64,000 nt of DNA from Sipunculus nudus (taxonomy: Eukaryota; Annelida; Sipuncula; Golfingiida; Sipunculidae), in the NCBI GenBank assembly GCA_026874595.1, contig CM049308.1:71272624-71336623 (forward strand), given 5' to 3'. Positions 1-13,793 of the stretch are shown here, one piece after another. Position 1 is the stretch's first letter; each line of letters starts with the position of its first letter. The notes beneath the pieces were generated by a model. The model did not search any database. It was not told the DNA's origin and saw only the letters and a list, made by a program, of their open reading frames with translations. Made by a program: the position numbers and the translations under genes.

Positions 1-3000
1 CATGGTACATATCCAAGGCAACATAGCACAATGCATAACCAAGGTAACCAAAACACAGTACAGATCCTAGATGACCACAGTATAACACATATCCAAGATT
101 ACCACAATATTGCACAGGTATATGTCGATCACAACATAGCATGTACTTAATTATCCAAGGTGCCAACTATATTGTACATATAAAAATGTCTCAAATGACT
201 TTTGTCTCGTCAGTGTTTTTCTTCTTTTGAGACCTATAAAAGCCCCCTTCCTCACCAGGAAAAAAAAAATTTGATCCAAACTTCACTATAAAAATAAACT
301 CAACAAACTATAAAAAAACCTAAATAGTTGACTGTAGAAAATCCTCTTTTCATTGGTCTGAAGCAGGGAACATAATCTTACAAACGAGGATGCAGCATGG
401 TTATCAAGTAAGTAAATATTATGTACTGATATCACAATTCTTAGGTGTAAAAATAATCCTGTGTTTCACATTAAAAGCCCTGAATCAATGGGAACTGTTT
501 TCCGCATTATGTTTTCTACTTCTGTGTACTCTAGGCCTTGATTCCATAATAAATGTCTCTCATTGTGTATATGATGTCAGTTAATATTGAAATATTGCAA
601 ACTGGGTTTCCTAGACCTATTTTTAATATATCTGATTATCTAGATAATGTCCATAATTTGTAGTAAAGGCAAGCTAATGTATAACTCAGCTCAGTCTGGT
701 TTCTCATATCTTATATGTCTATGATGGGGAAAAAACTATTAGGCATGCATTTTTATGTCATATTGTTAGAATTGATCCAGTAAAAATCCAATATTTTTCC
801 ATATATTATTTCATTTTTTATATCACCAGATATGGGAGATATTTGTGTATTTTTATCAATTACATTAGTGTGCAAGGGTAACCAAATTTGACTTTTTGTG
901 GTGTCATCAATAATATAATACTGTTGGAACTTTTTTCTTAAATAGCTTATAAATAACCTAGTTATGATCCCTAAATGCACTTTCTTGCTGTTATGCTATG
1001 CATATAAAGTTAGGTAACCTAGTTTTATAGGAATTTTTTTATATGAATACCACCAGGTTTAAATAAAACTACATTATCATTTTATGATAAAGTTTTATGA
1101 ATTAATTAAATCAGTTTCTTATTATTACTTTTTTAATATAATCCTATTGTAAACAGTATCATAAAAATACATCCAAGAAATATGGTTACATTTTCTTGAA
1201 CCAGCAACTAAGGTCCATTCCACTGCCTCTGCCCACATGTATTTTAATGTTTATTTTTTTGGTATATAGCCTGGCAGACAAACCCAAGTTTGAATTTTTG
1301 TCACCAACTGAAAGGCAAATACATTTCCACAGACAGGGATGTTAAATAAAGATTGATTAAAGATTATTAACATTAAAATAACTATTTTAAATATATTTCT
1401 TAAAACTGGCAGTGAATCAATTTATGGCAGTTTTAAACTCAATATTATTAGGTTTTATGGCAGTTTACAGTTGCTTGATAATTATGAGGGTTTAATACTT
1501 AAAATATTGCTTAAATTGCCACAAAATGAAATACTAACAAAAGTATTATTTTAAAAATTACTTAACCTAATTTATTAAACTCTGTTTAACAGGATCTATA
1601 TTTTATATCTTTAATATTGACATAGCTGAAATGTGCTGAAATGATATAAGGCCTGTTGAAATGTCCTATTTGGAAAATTCGCAGTCTGAAACATTTGTTG
1701 ACCAATCAGAATCACAGCCTGCTGATATGACAATCATGTCTCCGAGGGATTCCATGATTGACAGGTCTGTCATGCAGGGTACAAGAATAAATCTGACATT
1801 TAACATAGAGATGGGAATCATGCTTTGGTTTCCTCAGTTGCTCATTAAATTTTATTATAGTTGATTCCAATTCAGAGCACATAGTGAAGAGCAACTGCTG
1901 TGCTAAGCTTTATCATAACAAATGTGTGGATGGCCATTGCAGTGCGGTTTCCTTCAGCATGACTGCAATCACAACTTAAAAGTAAGCCCTATTGGTCCAA
2001 TAGAAAGGCCCACTTGGTCATTTATTCATGGCTAAAGGCATCCAGGGGCCTCTCACAAGTTTGAAAGTACAGAAAATTTGGGTTTTATTTTTTCCATGGG
2101 CGGCGCCGTTGAGTTGCTGTTGTAAAAACATTATTTGTCCCATTTTCAAGCAAGTTATCAGTCACATTTAACATTTACATGGTAGACATTTTTATCCCAT
2201 CTAAGCATTTGCGGTCATTACACCTTTAATTCATTGTGAGAAGCATCTGGGTGTTCCTATTTTCCGTCCTGTTTTTTACTGATTAATCAAATGGTTGATG
2301 TTAACACTATTTGACCAGATTAATGCAGGTACATTTAGAGCAGTCTCAGGTGGTTAAAAGGATCCATTTTAGTGCAGGTTTGAAAGCTGTTCATACATGA
2401 CCACTTAAAGCATGATACAACCAGTTATACAAATTGTCAATAGGTGCCATCTAGAGGGGACCTAGATGTGTGCAGATACCCCCCCAAGTGTGAACAAGCA
2501 AAATATATGTACCAGAATTCATTGTGATAATGTTCTCACCAGGCTCCCATGAGACCAGGAAAACTTACCGTCTCTCAGTTTCGTATAGCTACAATAAATT
2601 AGCGTCTCTAGCACCAGGTCATAATGATCCATTGTGATCCAGGATCTATCATGAAGGTGATCAGCAAGGCGTACATCTGGTGAGAATGATCCAGGATCCA
2701 TACCTGGATCTTGATCAACAATAAACTATTATGGATTGTTTTATGATGCCCAAACCCTCTTCTAAATGTTATGAAAACAGAATGACAACCTTGTTGTATA
2801 ATCTTGATTATAAAAAAAAGGCAAAGCAGTGAAGAACAAGCTAAAGAGTTACAAAACAAGAAACAAACATCAAATAAATCAATTAACAAATAAAAAATAA
2901 TCAATTAACAAGTTAAAAAAACCTTTGTTAATAAATAAAAATCAGTTGTAGCTGGTGGCCCCTGGGTAGAAGATCTTTTTAAAGCAGGCCTTGAAGGAAT

Positions 3001-3140
3001 AGACAGCATAATTGGCTGTCAAACCCATAAATATCAAAGTAAGGACAACTCCAGAATAACACCGGGTGACATCAGAGTCTATTTTCACCCACAGATTACT
3101 GGTAAGAATAATGTTGCACAGAGATGTCTTTCTTTATATA
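1..3140. other. AT-rich, probably intronic, no gene seen
   Basis: Bland AT-rich sequence with short homopolymer runs. Open frames are at most about 100 codons and unrecognisable. A short open stretch at about 1661-1790 has no convincing splice context. Nothing further is supported. Confidence 0.5.
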
Positions 3141-4460
3141 TGTCAAGGCCCAGATCCCAATCTGGATTTGGTCCGGCCTAAACCCTGATTGTCCAGACCA
3201 GATCCCGATCAGGGTTTAGGCCGGACCAAATCCCGATCGGGATCTGGTCTGGACCAATCACCTGGACCAATCGGGAATTGGTCCAGACCAAATCTCGATC
3301 GGGATCTGGGCTGGACCAATTCCTGATTGGTCCAGACCAAATCCCGATTGGGATTCAGTCTGGCCTAAACCCTGATTGGGATCTGGTCTGGACCAGTTCC
3401 TGATTGAGATTCCATGGCAGACTAGAGCAGGCTTTTGGCTAAACATTATATTCAATAAGGTTAAGACATGAAAATAATAAACCAAGTTGTGTAAAAAATA
3501 TAATTTTATATCTATTAATATATTTAAAAAAACATGAATATATACATATATTTAGTTGAAAATGTTGATATGAGAAGTTAAATTGTTGGTTTTCATGAAA
3601 TCAGGACTTTTCACTCGAATGTAAACTGTTTATGAGTTGATACAAGTTAAGAATATCCATATTTGAAAACCGGGGACTGAAAACTTCATATGATACTAAA
3701 CTTCTTATATATGTCATCCATCTAACAATTTATTCTACCTACAAAACGCATCAAATCTATACACTTATTTACACAGTGAGTCAGCTTAAACTAGCTCAGT
3801 CGTTATAAAAATAAATTGAATAAACAATCTGATGAAAATACTGGAAATAATAATTCAACTTAAAAAATAATACAAGGACTTGAAAAATATTTACAATAAA
3901 TGTAATCACTCAATTAATTCAAATTTAAATATGAATTAAATTATTACGGTAGAATGATTAACACCGACTACAAACTAAATTAACATTTGTCATTACTTAT
4001 TAAGTTATAATTTCAGACATCCTGTCAGGGATAGAGGCTGTCGGGATCTGGGCCTTGACATATGTCATATTATACTTAAATATGAATTAAATTATTAAGG
4101 TAGAATAATTAACACTGACTACAAACTAAATTAACATTTGTCATTACTTATTAAGTTATAATTTCAGAATCCTGTCAAGGATATAGGCATGCTCTGAATC
4201 TAGGTCAGGGCTGACCTGAACCTTGATAAGTTCAGACAGGAACTCATTCTCTCTCCTAAAAGTTAATGATCGGGGTTTAGGCTGGACCAAATCCTGATTG
4301 GCATCTAGTCCGGACCAATCAGGGATTGGTCCAGACCAGATCCCGATTGGGATTTCGTCCAGACCAGATCCCGATTGGGATTTGGTCCGGCCTAAACCCC
4401 GATCGGGATTTGGTCTGGACTAATCGCCAATTGGTCCAGATCGGGATCTGGGCCTTGACA
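3141..4460. mobile_element. TIR element with palindromic GGTCCAGACC / GATCCCGATC blocks
   Basis: The element starts TGTCAAGGCCCAGATCCC and ends GGGATCTGGGCCTTGACA, an exact 18-bp inverted repeat, with TATATA-type DNA flanking both sides. The outer parts (3160-3410 and 4260-4450) are dense in short palindromic words such as GGTCCAGACC and CCCGATCGGG, so each end could fold on itself. A third copy of the terminus at 4043-4060 means 3141-4060 is also bounded as a shorter element. No transposase frame is visible, so it is non-autonomous. Related sequence lies at 16101-16275 and 18149-18496. Confidence 0.7.
3926..4187 (+). repeat. Internal ~112-bp direct duplication
   Basis: 3926-4037 is repeated at 4077-4187, offset about 150 bp, with only a few differences. 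The shared block starts TAAATATGAATTAAATTATT and ends with CCTGTCA(G/A)GGATA. A copy of the element's 3' terminus sits between the two. This suggests a partial tandem duplication of the 3' part of the host element. Confidence 0.85.
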
Positions 4461-7400
4461 TATATATATAAAGAAACCATTTTGAATATATTGGAGACAC
4501 AATGATAAATATATTTTGTATGTATTATACAATGGAGCCTGGTTTCTAAAGAATAAAATAGGATTTAAAGTGAAATAATTTTGTTTTGGTTATGGAGTTG
4601 ATGCAGGAGGAGAGAAATTTTTTTTTTAATGTTTGATATTATTATTATTTATTATTATTGTCATTATATAAATATATATATTTATATATTGTAATGAACA
4701 AAAAGTTTTTGCAGATTGTGTAAAAAATGCCCTTTTCCAAAACATTAATGATAAAATAAAGAATATAAATGTCAGGGTATACACTGGAATCAATTTTAGT
4801 TCAAGCTTAAGTATTCCAAAGTCAACTGGTTGAGAATCAAATTTACCAAATGAACTGAATAACTTTAACTACTGGTATTTGACTTTACAATTCCCAAGGC
4901 AAATTGTGGAGTTCTCAATTCAGTGGGATTCCCATGTACACTATAATATATACAGCAAGTCAGTAAATTAAGATATTTGATGGAGGAGGAGGAAGTAAGA
5001 GTGATCACCAGGAGTGGGGGGTTGCTAGCAGAATAAACATTGTTTTCAAAAGATTTTTCATTTTGTGAAAGATCAGCTTTTTGCATCAAGAGGAGTCCAC
5101 AAAATCAATCTACATATGAATCATGATTCAATTTAATGCATACCACCGTATTTTGATGATTTCATAACAAATTTTAATGAATGTATTTTTTTTTTAAATT
5201 TAACAAATAAACCCTGTAAACATATTGGCAGTGGCAGCACAATATCAGGAAGTTTAACATATTCTATGACATGTGCTTAACCCAGCTCGTGTTGACACAG
5301 TTTCTGATGAATATTTATTGGTTTTCAGTCCATTTCCTACGTTTAGATATTCAGTGATGCTGTCTTGTAATGCAAATAAAATGAACTGAAAAAAAGGAAG
5401 TCTGTCAATGCTTGATAAGTTGTTTAAGCATACCGGCTTCCATGGTCTAGGGATAGAGCACAGGACTCAAAGCCGGGAAATCATGAGTTCAAATCTCAGC
5501 CGAGTCGGAGATATATTTTTACGGTCAGCCCCCACCCAGGGTGAGCTGTCTGCAGGCTTAATGTAGAGACTGTGCCCAACAGTCATGTTTCATTAGAGTG
5601 TCCTTTTTCTGAACAGCTTGGGGGATAAGGTTTTATTTTAGATGATTATTAGATCATTCAAATAAATGATTTTGATTGAGATTGCATCAAGATTCACTGA
5701 GATTGCCGTTCCACTGATTATGGGATGTTATGAGATTATACTGACTATTCCAAGTTAGTGTTCCAGCATGGCAATTAATATTTGTGTTATTTGCAACAAT
5801 ATATATGTTATATTTTCCATAAATTTAATAAATATATCATGCTAAATACATTAAAATTATGTGCAAGTCATGCTTTGTATGTTGTTTTGTGGTCTTTTAG
5901 CACTGTCTTGCTCTGTCATGTAATCTGTTCTTTGTTCACCCATTATCTTTTGGCTGTCTTGGAATAGGAGGATCCTTATTCTTCACGGTGATGTGCTCTT
6001 GCTTGGACACCCATAGTCTCTAGTATGGCCATGGAGAATCCTTGCTATGTCTGGTGCTATTCCGTTTGTGTCCTTAACTGATTTGATTGTGTGGGATTTC
6101 ACTCACATGGTTACTCTGACTATTGTTCTGGAAAGATCATAGGCAGTGTGCTAAAACTTATTTTAGATGAACGTGCTATGTTCTGTCATGGGACACACAC
6201 TGCTTGTTGATGTAAAAGAAGTCACCGGTTCTATCAAAGATGTTGATGTGTGTCAGAGGTTACTAACCTTAATATTCCTAGAAGGACTGTGACATAAAGA
6301 TGCAGGAATGGTCTTGGTTTATAATCTGACATCACCAAATATGTATGTCTTACTGTATTTTACTAATATAATTGTGTCATTGACCTGAAAGATATTGGAT
6401 GCATATGGTAATTCTTGGATCTTTTCCAGTGGTTGCATCAAAGTAAGACTCATAAAATATCATAGATTCCAGAGTATGTTCAGGTTCATAGAAATTAGAG
6501 TCATCCATTTTTTAACCATTCATATCCAAGAAGGATAGTGAATTGAGTAATGAGAACCAACTTTTGGTGACTATTGTTATTAAGATGTTTGTCATCCAGA
6601 AGTTTCTTGGATCTTCAAGGTTGTGAGACATTCAAATGCACAACCATGCATTTCTCAGTCAGGTTGTCGTACTGATACAGTAATATTAAGATGTTTGTTG
6701 ACTTTTTCCAGACTTTGTCTTTGCAGCTTCTGGTTTATGTTAATTCTGGCCACAGGTATAATATGCTTGGGTATTGTGTCAAGATCTGCAGGCTTAAATA
6801 TTCTGAGTGTCTATAGCAAAACATTACCTTTGAAAATCACATGGGCTTGTGTATAAAGACCACTCATTTCATGATCAGGATGTTCCTTCTTTCTCCATAA
6901 CCTCGTGTATCTGTATCAAGACCTCTTGATCAGCCAGCATGACCTTATAGGACTCTAGACTTGTGTCTTAAAACAGGAATCCATGTAACCTCTGGGGGTT
7001 TCACTGTTAGATCTAGAAACTTTTCAAATGAAACAGGGAGTATTGGGGTCAGTTCTCAACATTTTAACCAACACTGCAACAGAAGCATACTCATTTTATA
7101 TACATAAAGATACAACCATCCTGCATGCATATATGTATGTATTTTTGATCCTCAAACATCATAACCTATGCCTGATTTTCAGTTATTGGTAGGTTCTCTT
7201 TGAATTGATGATATTAAGCACACAGGGGGCAGATTTTGTACCCTAACAGACCAGACCAATTACCCCCAAAAGCTCTCACAGAGGCCATTAAACCCATATT
7301 GGATTCATGTCATCACATATCCTGATCTTTGGCTGACAGCCAGTACTCTGATGCCATGTTAGCAAAGGTGACCCATCAGAAATTGTCATTGTTGATTTGT

Positions 7401-7575
7401 CAGTGGCATGTATGAGTAGGATAAAATATGGTTGTATCAAAGGATAATACCTCATTATAAACCCTGTTGTTACTGAATCACAGAATTATAGATAATTGTT
7501 ATTATTTATTAATTTTATAATGATACTTGAGTGTAATTTATATATATTTGTAATAAAGGCACAGATAGTAATATT
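4461..7575. other. AT-rich, probably intronic, no gene seen apart from a SINE fragment
   Basis: Apart from the tRNA-like fragment at 5434-5640, nothing beyond AT-rich unique-looking sequence and short ATT microsatellites (about 4640-4690) can be supported. Open frames are under 80 codons and show no motifs. Confidence 0.5.
5434..5640 (+). mobile_element. tRNA-derived SINE fragment or tRNA-like relic
   Basis: TGGTCTAGGGATAGAGCA at 5443 resembles a Pol III A box. GAGTTCAAATCTC at 5485 resembles a B box (GGTTCRANNCC). Their spacing of about 40 nt suits a tRNA head. The acceptor and anticodon stems do not pair well, so this is not a working tRNA gene. About 140 bp of unrelated tail follows, as in a SINE. 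The 3' boundary is approximate. Confidence 0.55.
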
Positions 7576-8967
7576 ACCGTATTTCCTTGATCAGACGCCG
7601 GGCCTTAAATAGTTGCCTGCCTTGTTTAGTCGCCGGGGTGAACAGTGTCCCAGAAAAATAAACGTCGGCCTTAAATTGGTGCTGGTCTTGTTCACAGGCC
7701 TGGTATCAGAGTAGTTTCCATGTTTGCCATAAGATGTCTTATCCCTTCATTATAATTGGTGCATTTACCGGTAAAATTGACCATAGATTGTTGTATGAAT
7801 TTCGGTTTGTGTTGTATTGATAATATATTTAATTCTTCTGTAAAACATTCTTTTAAATACAAGTAAGCTTGTTTCCATGAGGGACGCCAAATATTCCCGA
7901 TTGGTCCTTTATGATAAAAGTCGATCACCGATCCTAATAAACGCTACACAAATACATCAGTAGTGAGAAGCTAACATTATTAATGCTGTCAAGCTAGATA
8001 AAAATAGTACTGCCTGATATCAGCGGTACAACTTGGTATTGTGAAAATATACCTCACGGATGGTTGAACAGAACTGTTCAAATACATTTTAGCACATATT
8101 TGTTGTGTAGCATGAAGACACCAAATAATGGTGTAAAGCGGTACAATTTGTAGCTACTGTCAAGCCAAATTACGCTCCTTGCTTTCATTTTTGAAGTGCT
8201 TTTAAGTGTGTCCCCACTACACTTAAAACTACGTTTCTGAGATAAACTTTAAAGTTAAAAATAGTATTTACTCTTGTCCACATCAATATATACAAAAATA
8301 TTTCCGGCAGTAAATGTCACAAACCAGTATATTTCAGGTCGAAAAAAGTTCAATGTGCCGTGTCAAGCTGAATCAGTTAAAAGTCGGACGGAAAGTGTCA
8401 TGAAAACTAATTAGGCAGTGCCTTTATACATACCAGCCCCGGTTTTTTGGCATGGAACCAATATTACCTGTTGTTCACGGTGCACAGTTAATGGAAGAGG
8501 CACCCGTGTTCAGAGGGAATCATTGTTACCAACAAAATATGAAATATATGGAAATATATAAAATATATGTATAAAATAAATGGAACAGCCACATGAAACA
8601 CTTGTGCAAGGGGTTTCGAGAGGCCCATGCAAACAGATTCTTGTCGACAACTGCACTCTCTCTCTGTGATTCCCCTTTAATTCTTATTATGGTGCGTGAT
8701 TGTGTAGATTGCGCGTGTCCCATATCCCTATGGCATCTAAGGAAATTTCGTAAACAAAATCCAGCGATGTTTTCAATTGTGTCCCTAAGTAGTGACCAGC
8801 GGGTTTATTTCTTTGGTGTGATCTATTTTTTAGTTTGTCTGATGAGCCTGATAATATATTTTTTAATAAACGCCGGCCTTAAATAGAAGCCAGCCTTGTT
8901 TAGATGCCAGGTCAAAGCAGGGTTTGAAAAAAATAAACGCCGGGGCCTCTATTCAAGGAAATATGGT
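7576..8967. mobile_element. 1.39-kb TIR DNA element, non-autonomous
   Basis: The 5' end ACCGTATTTCCTTGA matches the inverted 3' end (ACCATATTTCCTTGA) at 14 of 15 positions. Just inside, both ends carry a second motif in direct orientation: GCCTTAAATAG followed by GCC and GCCTTGTTTAG, near 7602-7635 and 8876-8912, each followed by AATAAACG(C/T)CGG. The interior is more balanced in GC than its surroundings and has open frames of up to 97 codons with no transposase motif. No clear target duplication was found. The end style recalls hAT-type elements, but the superfamily is not established. Confidence 0.65.
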
Positions 8968-11014
8968 ATATCAATAATATAATATCAACAAATGTATTTT
9001 ATAATTATTTTACAGATTTTACAATTATTTATTATAAAACATAATTAACCTATGGGAATAATATGTGATTATATTGATGGAGAATAATTCATTATTAACC
9101 TTATAATTATAGATATACCTAAATGTAAATATCAATTAACTTATTTATTATATAAAGGTACAAACAATAATATAATATCAATAAACGTAATACATTTTTA
9201 TTATTTAAACATAGTACTTTAAAGTTTACTTCCTAATTTTACAGCTATAAAAACATTTGGTCATAATAATATCTTACAGTGCTCTCTGTTTGAAAGCTGG
9301 TCTTATTGTATGGATTGTTTTAGGTCAGTGCACTTTAATAAATAAACAGTTTTGCAGTTGTTTAGTTCAAACAGAATAGTTCCATAGTACCTGCTCTTAG
9401 AAAGGTTAATGACTTCACTGTTGCCAAGACAACACATTCACAATTGAAAACTGGTCATTTATGCTCTTCCTAGCTATATTTGATGGTTATTTGAACACCA
9501 GGAACCAAAGAAATGTTACCATGATAAATGTGAATGTTTTGTGTAAGATATGTGATCTGTCAAAAATCGCACCTGGTGGTTGTCATAGAATTGAAAAGAA
9601 CTTAGTTCCCTTGAAAGCCTTAGTGACTGGTAAAAACCAATCACCTTTTGAATTACAAAAAGATCATCAATCACCCTATCGGTTTCATTTGCTATTGGTC
9701 TAATTAAGCACAAGATCAACACCAACAGCTAGCATTATGTGAAACCCTAGATTGTGGCAAAATCAATTTTCCAATCAAGCTGTGCATAAATAGTGTGATT
9801 TAAAACACCTGTTGTGGAGGAATTCCCAGAGCTGGATTTTTTCTGGGATCAGAATCTCACTTTACTGGTCTTTGAGGTATAATTTGAAATTATAATTATA
9901 CCGTGTAAAATGTTCACACCAGCTGTGCCACAAGACAGGGCAGAAGCACATTCATCTGGTGAACCTTTGTATACTTTTTAGTTCTCAAATTCTCAAGGTT
10001 TAATTTAGAAAATATGGTAATCCCCCTTAGGACACATTTGGCATCATTCCTGACCATTCACTTAAGACCTATAACAGGATATTTATTGAAGCATGGCCAC
10101 AGACGAATTCTATGACAAAGATAAATTTTAATATAGAATAAATTTTGAATATTCTTTTATTATATGAATCATGCGTAACGGCACCTTTTGTCTATGTGAC
10201 AATTTAACAGTTTATATGGTGGTCTCTTAAATTTTCCAAATATTCGGGAAAACTGTGCTTTTCTTTATCTGTGTCACCAGATTGCCCTGTATTTAGACAT
10301 TTCTAGTAATGTTCATTCATTTCAGTTTGAAATCTCAGGCCAGAAAAGTCCATTCTTTTTGGCACCTTATCATATGAATTATTAGATACACCTATATTAT
10401 AATATCAGGACCACTATGGATTATAACATTGTCTATATTTGAAATAGGTTTATACATCCATATGCAGCTAATACCATGTTCATTAATTAAAGGCAGCTAT
10501 CTTTTCTGTCTTTTAATTTAGGATTTGTACAAATATGGCATTAAAGCCTACTTTGTCCCCCCGTTATTGTTACAACAACATCTATGGAACTGTACATGTG
10601 CCATCAAAACCATTTGATAAATATTCTGATGTACTTTTGATAGCATTTGAAGGTCAAAAGCAAAATATAAAGATATTATAATATTAATAGCAGTATCAGT
10701 TTCAAAATGTGGCCAAGGGAGGGCTAATTTTGTGATTTCTGTGTCTGCCTGTCCTAAAATATACCTGCAAGAATACATCAAACTTTAGGTCCTCAAGTCT
10801 GCTGGTGTGCAGTCATTTGAGATATATTGTGAAAAAAAAAGGATTTTTTTAAAGGTCAACAGCGTTGGTGTTTCCACCAAAAAAAAACAAAAAAAGATTT
10901 TCAGAACAGTTAACCTTAATTCTTTATGGTGACCAGAAATATCTGTCCCTGGTTTGTAATAGCCACATAAAGGCAATGTCAACACAGACTGAGTACAAGA
11001 AGAGTAACATAAAG
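8968..11014. other. AT-rich, probably intronic, no gene seen
   Basis: No recognisable gene or repeat. The overlapping short frames at 9461-9725 on both strands look like chance. Confidence 0.5.
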
Positions 11015-11218
11015 CAGAAGCGGATCCAGGGGGGCCCAGGGGGCCGGACCCCCCTTTTTCACCTGAAGCAACCTTTTTTAAAGGGTTTTAGACAAAATTT
11101 TGTGGCCTGGACCCCTCCCCTTTTCCGGACCCGATGACCCTATTTTTTAGGATTTTCATTATTCCTCCTGGGTTGGACCCCCCCCCCCCCCTTTTCCAAA
11201 ATTCTGGATCCGCCCCTG
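11015..11218. mobile_element. 204-bp hAT-type MITE
   Basis: The inverted ends are CAGAAGCGGATCCAG and, read from the other strand, CAGGGGCGGATCCAG. They are flanked on both sides by TAAAG, a 5-bp direct repeat. The interior has C-rich runs (11171-11191). The CAGGGGCGGATCC end style and short target duplication fit a non-autonomous hAT element of the 5-bp-duplication group. A more diverged copy of nearly equal length lies at 36190-36390. Confidence 0.75.
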
Positions 11219-13793
11219 TAAAGTGTATGTTATGGAACAGCAGTAAGGTTATGTCGACATTGTAAGTGGGCTGGTTGGGCAGGCCCAATCACCTTGGTAA
11301 CTCATGTGACCTCAGGGTTAATTGTTTGTAGATACCAATTACCATTCCAGTTTCTTCCTCTCCACTGTAAATTTAACGATGGTTGCCTTTGCGTGTCTGT
11401 CAGGTTTTTTAAATGAGAATGTTAAGTGTTCATTCTATGTGTTGAGTCCTCTGTAGTTAAGTGCAGCACAGAGAAGTCAACATCCAACTCAGGTGCTGTC
11501 AGTGAAAATTGCTGACACAGCGGATGTTCTGTTGCTTCAGTAACACCGGGATCAAATGATCACAAGACAACACTTGTCTTACAAGACACAACCACCAATA
11601 ATGTAGGAGTGTTTCAAGCAGCTGTGTTTTGAATGCTCTGATAGAACCCTCAACAAGATATTTATGTTGTTACGTCAAATATTTTTAGTGTACTTGGCTA
11701 TTCTGTATCTGTCTCTCTGATCAGTGCAATTCTATGTGCTTATTCATTCGAGTCAGGTTTTGACATCTTTGTCTCATATGCAAAACAAGAACGTTGTTTG
11801 AAATCTGTTTACATGTAAATTTCCTTCATATAATCAGACAATAAGTTATGCAGTTCTAACCTTCATTTAATTCTTTAACGAGGAAATTCCATGATACAGT
11901 GAGCCAGTAACTAGTAAAAATTCCGAAGTTAAAATTCTCAAGTATTGTGTGAACTAATTACATGTTGTACAGAAATGATTTCAATACAGACAAAAAATAA
12001 GATTAAGTAATGCATAAAAAGGTTTTGTTAAAACTATTTGCCACATAAAAGGGTTATTCCTACAAGCTTAAAAGTCTTAACATCCTGGAATCTTCATATT
12101 TATTTATTTATTTATTTTCAAAGCTTTGGAAGTGCTTGAATTTAGTTAATTTGAAAAAAAAAACCTCTGAAAAACCTTGCATTATGCCATAATGCCTGGC
12201 TAAGCAGGCCAAAAATGCAAGGTATGTCTCAGCATGTTATTAAAGTGGCTAATGATTAGCATTGCTTTATTTTCCTCAAACATCCTGTCTGCATTTGTTT
12301 AAATCCACTATTTTGAGACATTTAAGGCTACCATTATTTATGTGGGTACTAAATATGCAGTAGAAGAGAAATTTGGAGAAGAGAGTAAAAATTATATTGT
12401 CTTCCTTGTGAGGCATAGTCGTAGGATAAAAAATAAATTAGTACATCAGTTTGGGAATAGCAGACATAGTCCTGAAACAGACTGTGGCAGCAACCTTACC
12501 CTGAGTTTTTTTATGTGTGGGTCTGGTCGTACTGTGCAAGCCTTAATGTTTGTTAGAATGTTTATGGTAATTGCCATCTGGGTTGCTGTATGTCTTTGAT
12601 GTTGCTTGTGCTTATAATGATGACCAGTAATTAATCACTTGCCATGCCACTGAAGTCTCTGAAGTCCCAAGCACAATATTTTCCCCTTTAGTTTATTACT
12701 TCATGTTTTGTCTATGAATTAATGATAATAAATCTTTGAATAGATGAAGAAATATTCTCTCAAATGAAAAAAAGTACTTGAAACCTGAAAATATTGTCAT
12801 ATTTTCCATAAATCAAAGGGAAGTTGTAAGCATTGTTGGCAAGGGTGGGTATTCTGTCAGAGCTCATTATTATACCTTTTAAGTTTTCAAAATTCATATG
12901 AGTAAATTTGCATATTATCAAGGAAACCTGATCGGCCCATATTGTGATTCTGAATGTTATACAAAACCCAGTAAAATATTAAAATCCTTTGCCACGGCTG
13001 ATGATGGCTGGTACAACATAAGTAAATTCTATCATCAGTAATAATCTATCATTCCAAATTTCCATTGATCCAGATAAAGATGGACAGGTACAGCATGAAG
13101 ACATTCTGCCAAACCCTTAAATTTCTAACTCTGTTTTGGTCCAGATGAGTCCCACCAAAAATCATCTGAACTCTTTAAATTTCCATGTTTCTTTTGGCCA
13201 GGTGATTTTTTGCTTACAAGGAATATCTTGTATACATTTGAAATTCTAAGTTTCTTTTGGTCCAGGTTATTTTGGCACGAAAGGAATTTTTTTTAACTGA
13301 TAGAAATGCATGTCTCTTTTGGTTCAGATGATTTTAATAGAAAGGAAACTCCTCTAAATCCTTAAAATTCTTTTGATTCAGTTGATATTGGTTGTTAGAA
13401 AAAAAAATCTACCAAGCCCATAATTTCTCAAATTTGTATTGTCTGTGTGTCTCCATTGGAAGTGCAGGCAGGCCTCAGAGCCCTGAACATAAAATGCACC
13501 GTATCCACCTTTTTGGAGTGTGCAATATATTTAAAGGCTTATTCTTTTATGTGGAAAAAAGTATCATTTAATGGGGGGAATAATGTTGATTCAGGCAAGT
13601 GTATAAAAGAATGTCAATTATATATCAAGCAGTTATTACCTGATCCTAATCGTTTTACTGCTGGTATATTGCCGGTTTAATTCAAAAGGCCTTCATTTAA
13701 ATCATATTACTGGAATATGATGTAAATTTAAATGAGCAACTCTCAAGTTCCTTGTAGCCATTACTTGTAATGAAATTTTTAACCAGACCTGGG
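11219..13793. other. AT-rich, probably intronic, no gene seen
   Basis: Contains a short TTTA microsatellite (about 12100-12116) and otherwise unique-looking AT-rich sequence. Open frames are at most 85 codons and unrecognised. Confidence 0.5.

Noticed and set aside
368-410. Short exon between GAAGCAG and GTAAGT (reading EHNLTNEDAAWLS)
   Set aside because: The acceptor tract is weak, the reading matches no PLCB segment and there is no supporting neighbour. Similar chance combinations are expected in 64 kb.
5436-5510. Functional tRNA gene
   Set aside because: A- and B-box-like motifs are present, but the acceptor, D and anticodon stems do not pair properly and SINE-like tail sequence follows.
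7692-8886. Open frames of 78-97 codons inside the 7.6-kb TIR element
   Set aside because: They overlap on both strands and have no transposase, DDE or zinc-finger motif.
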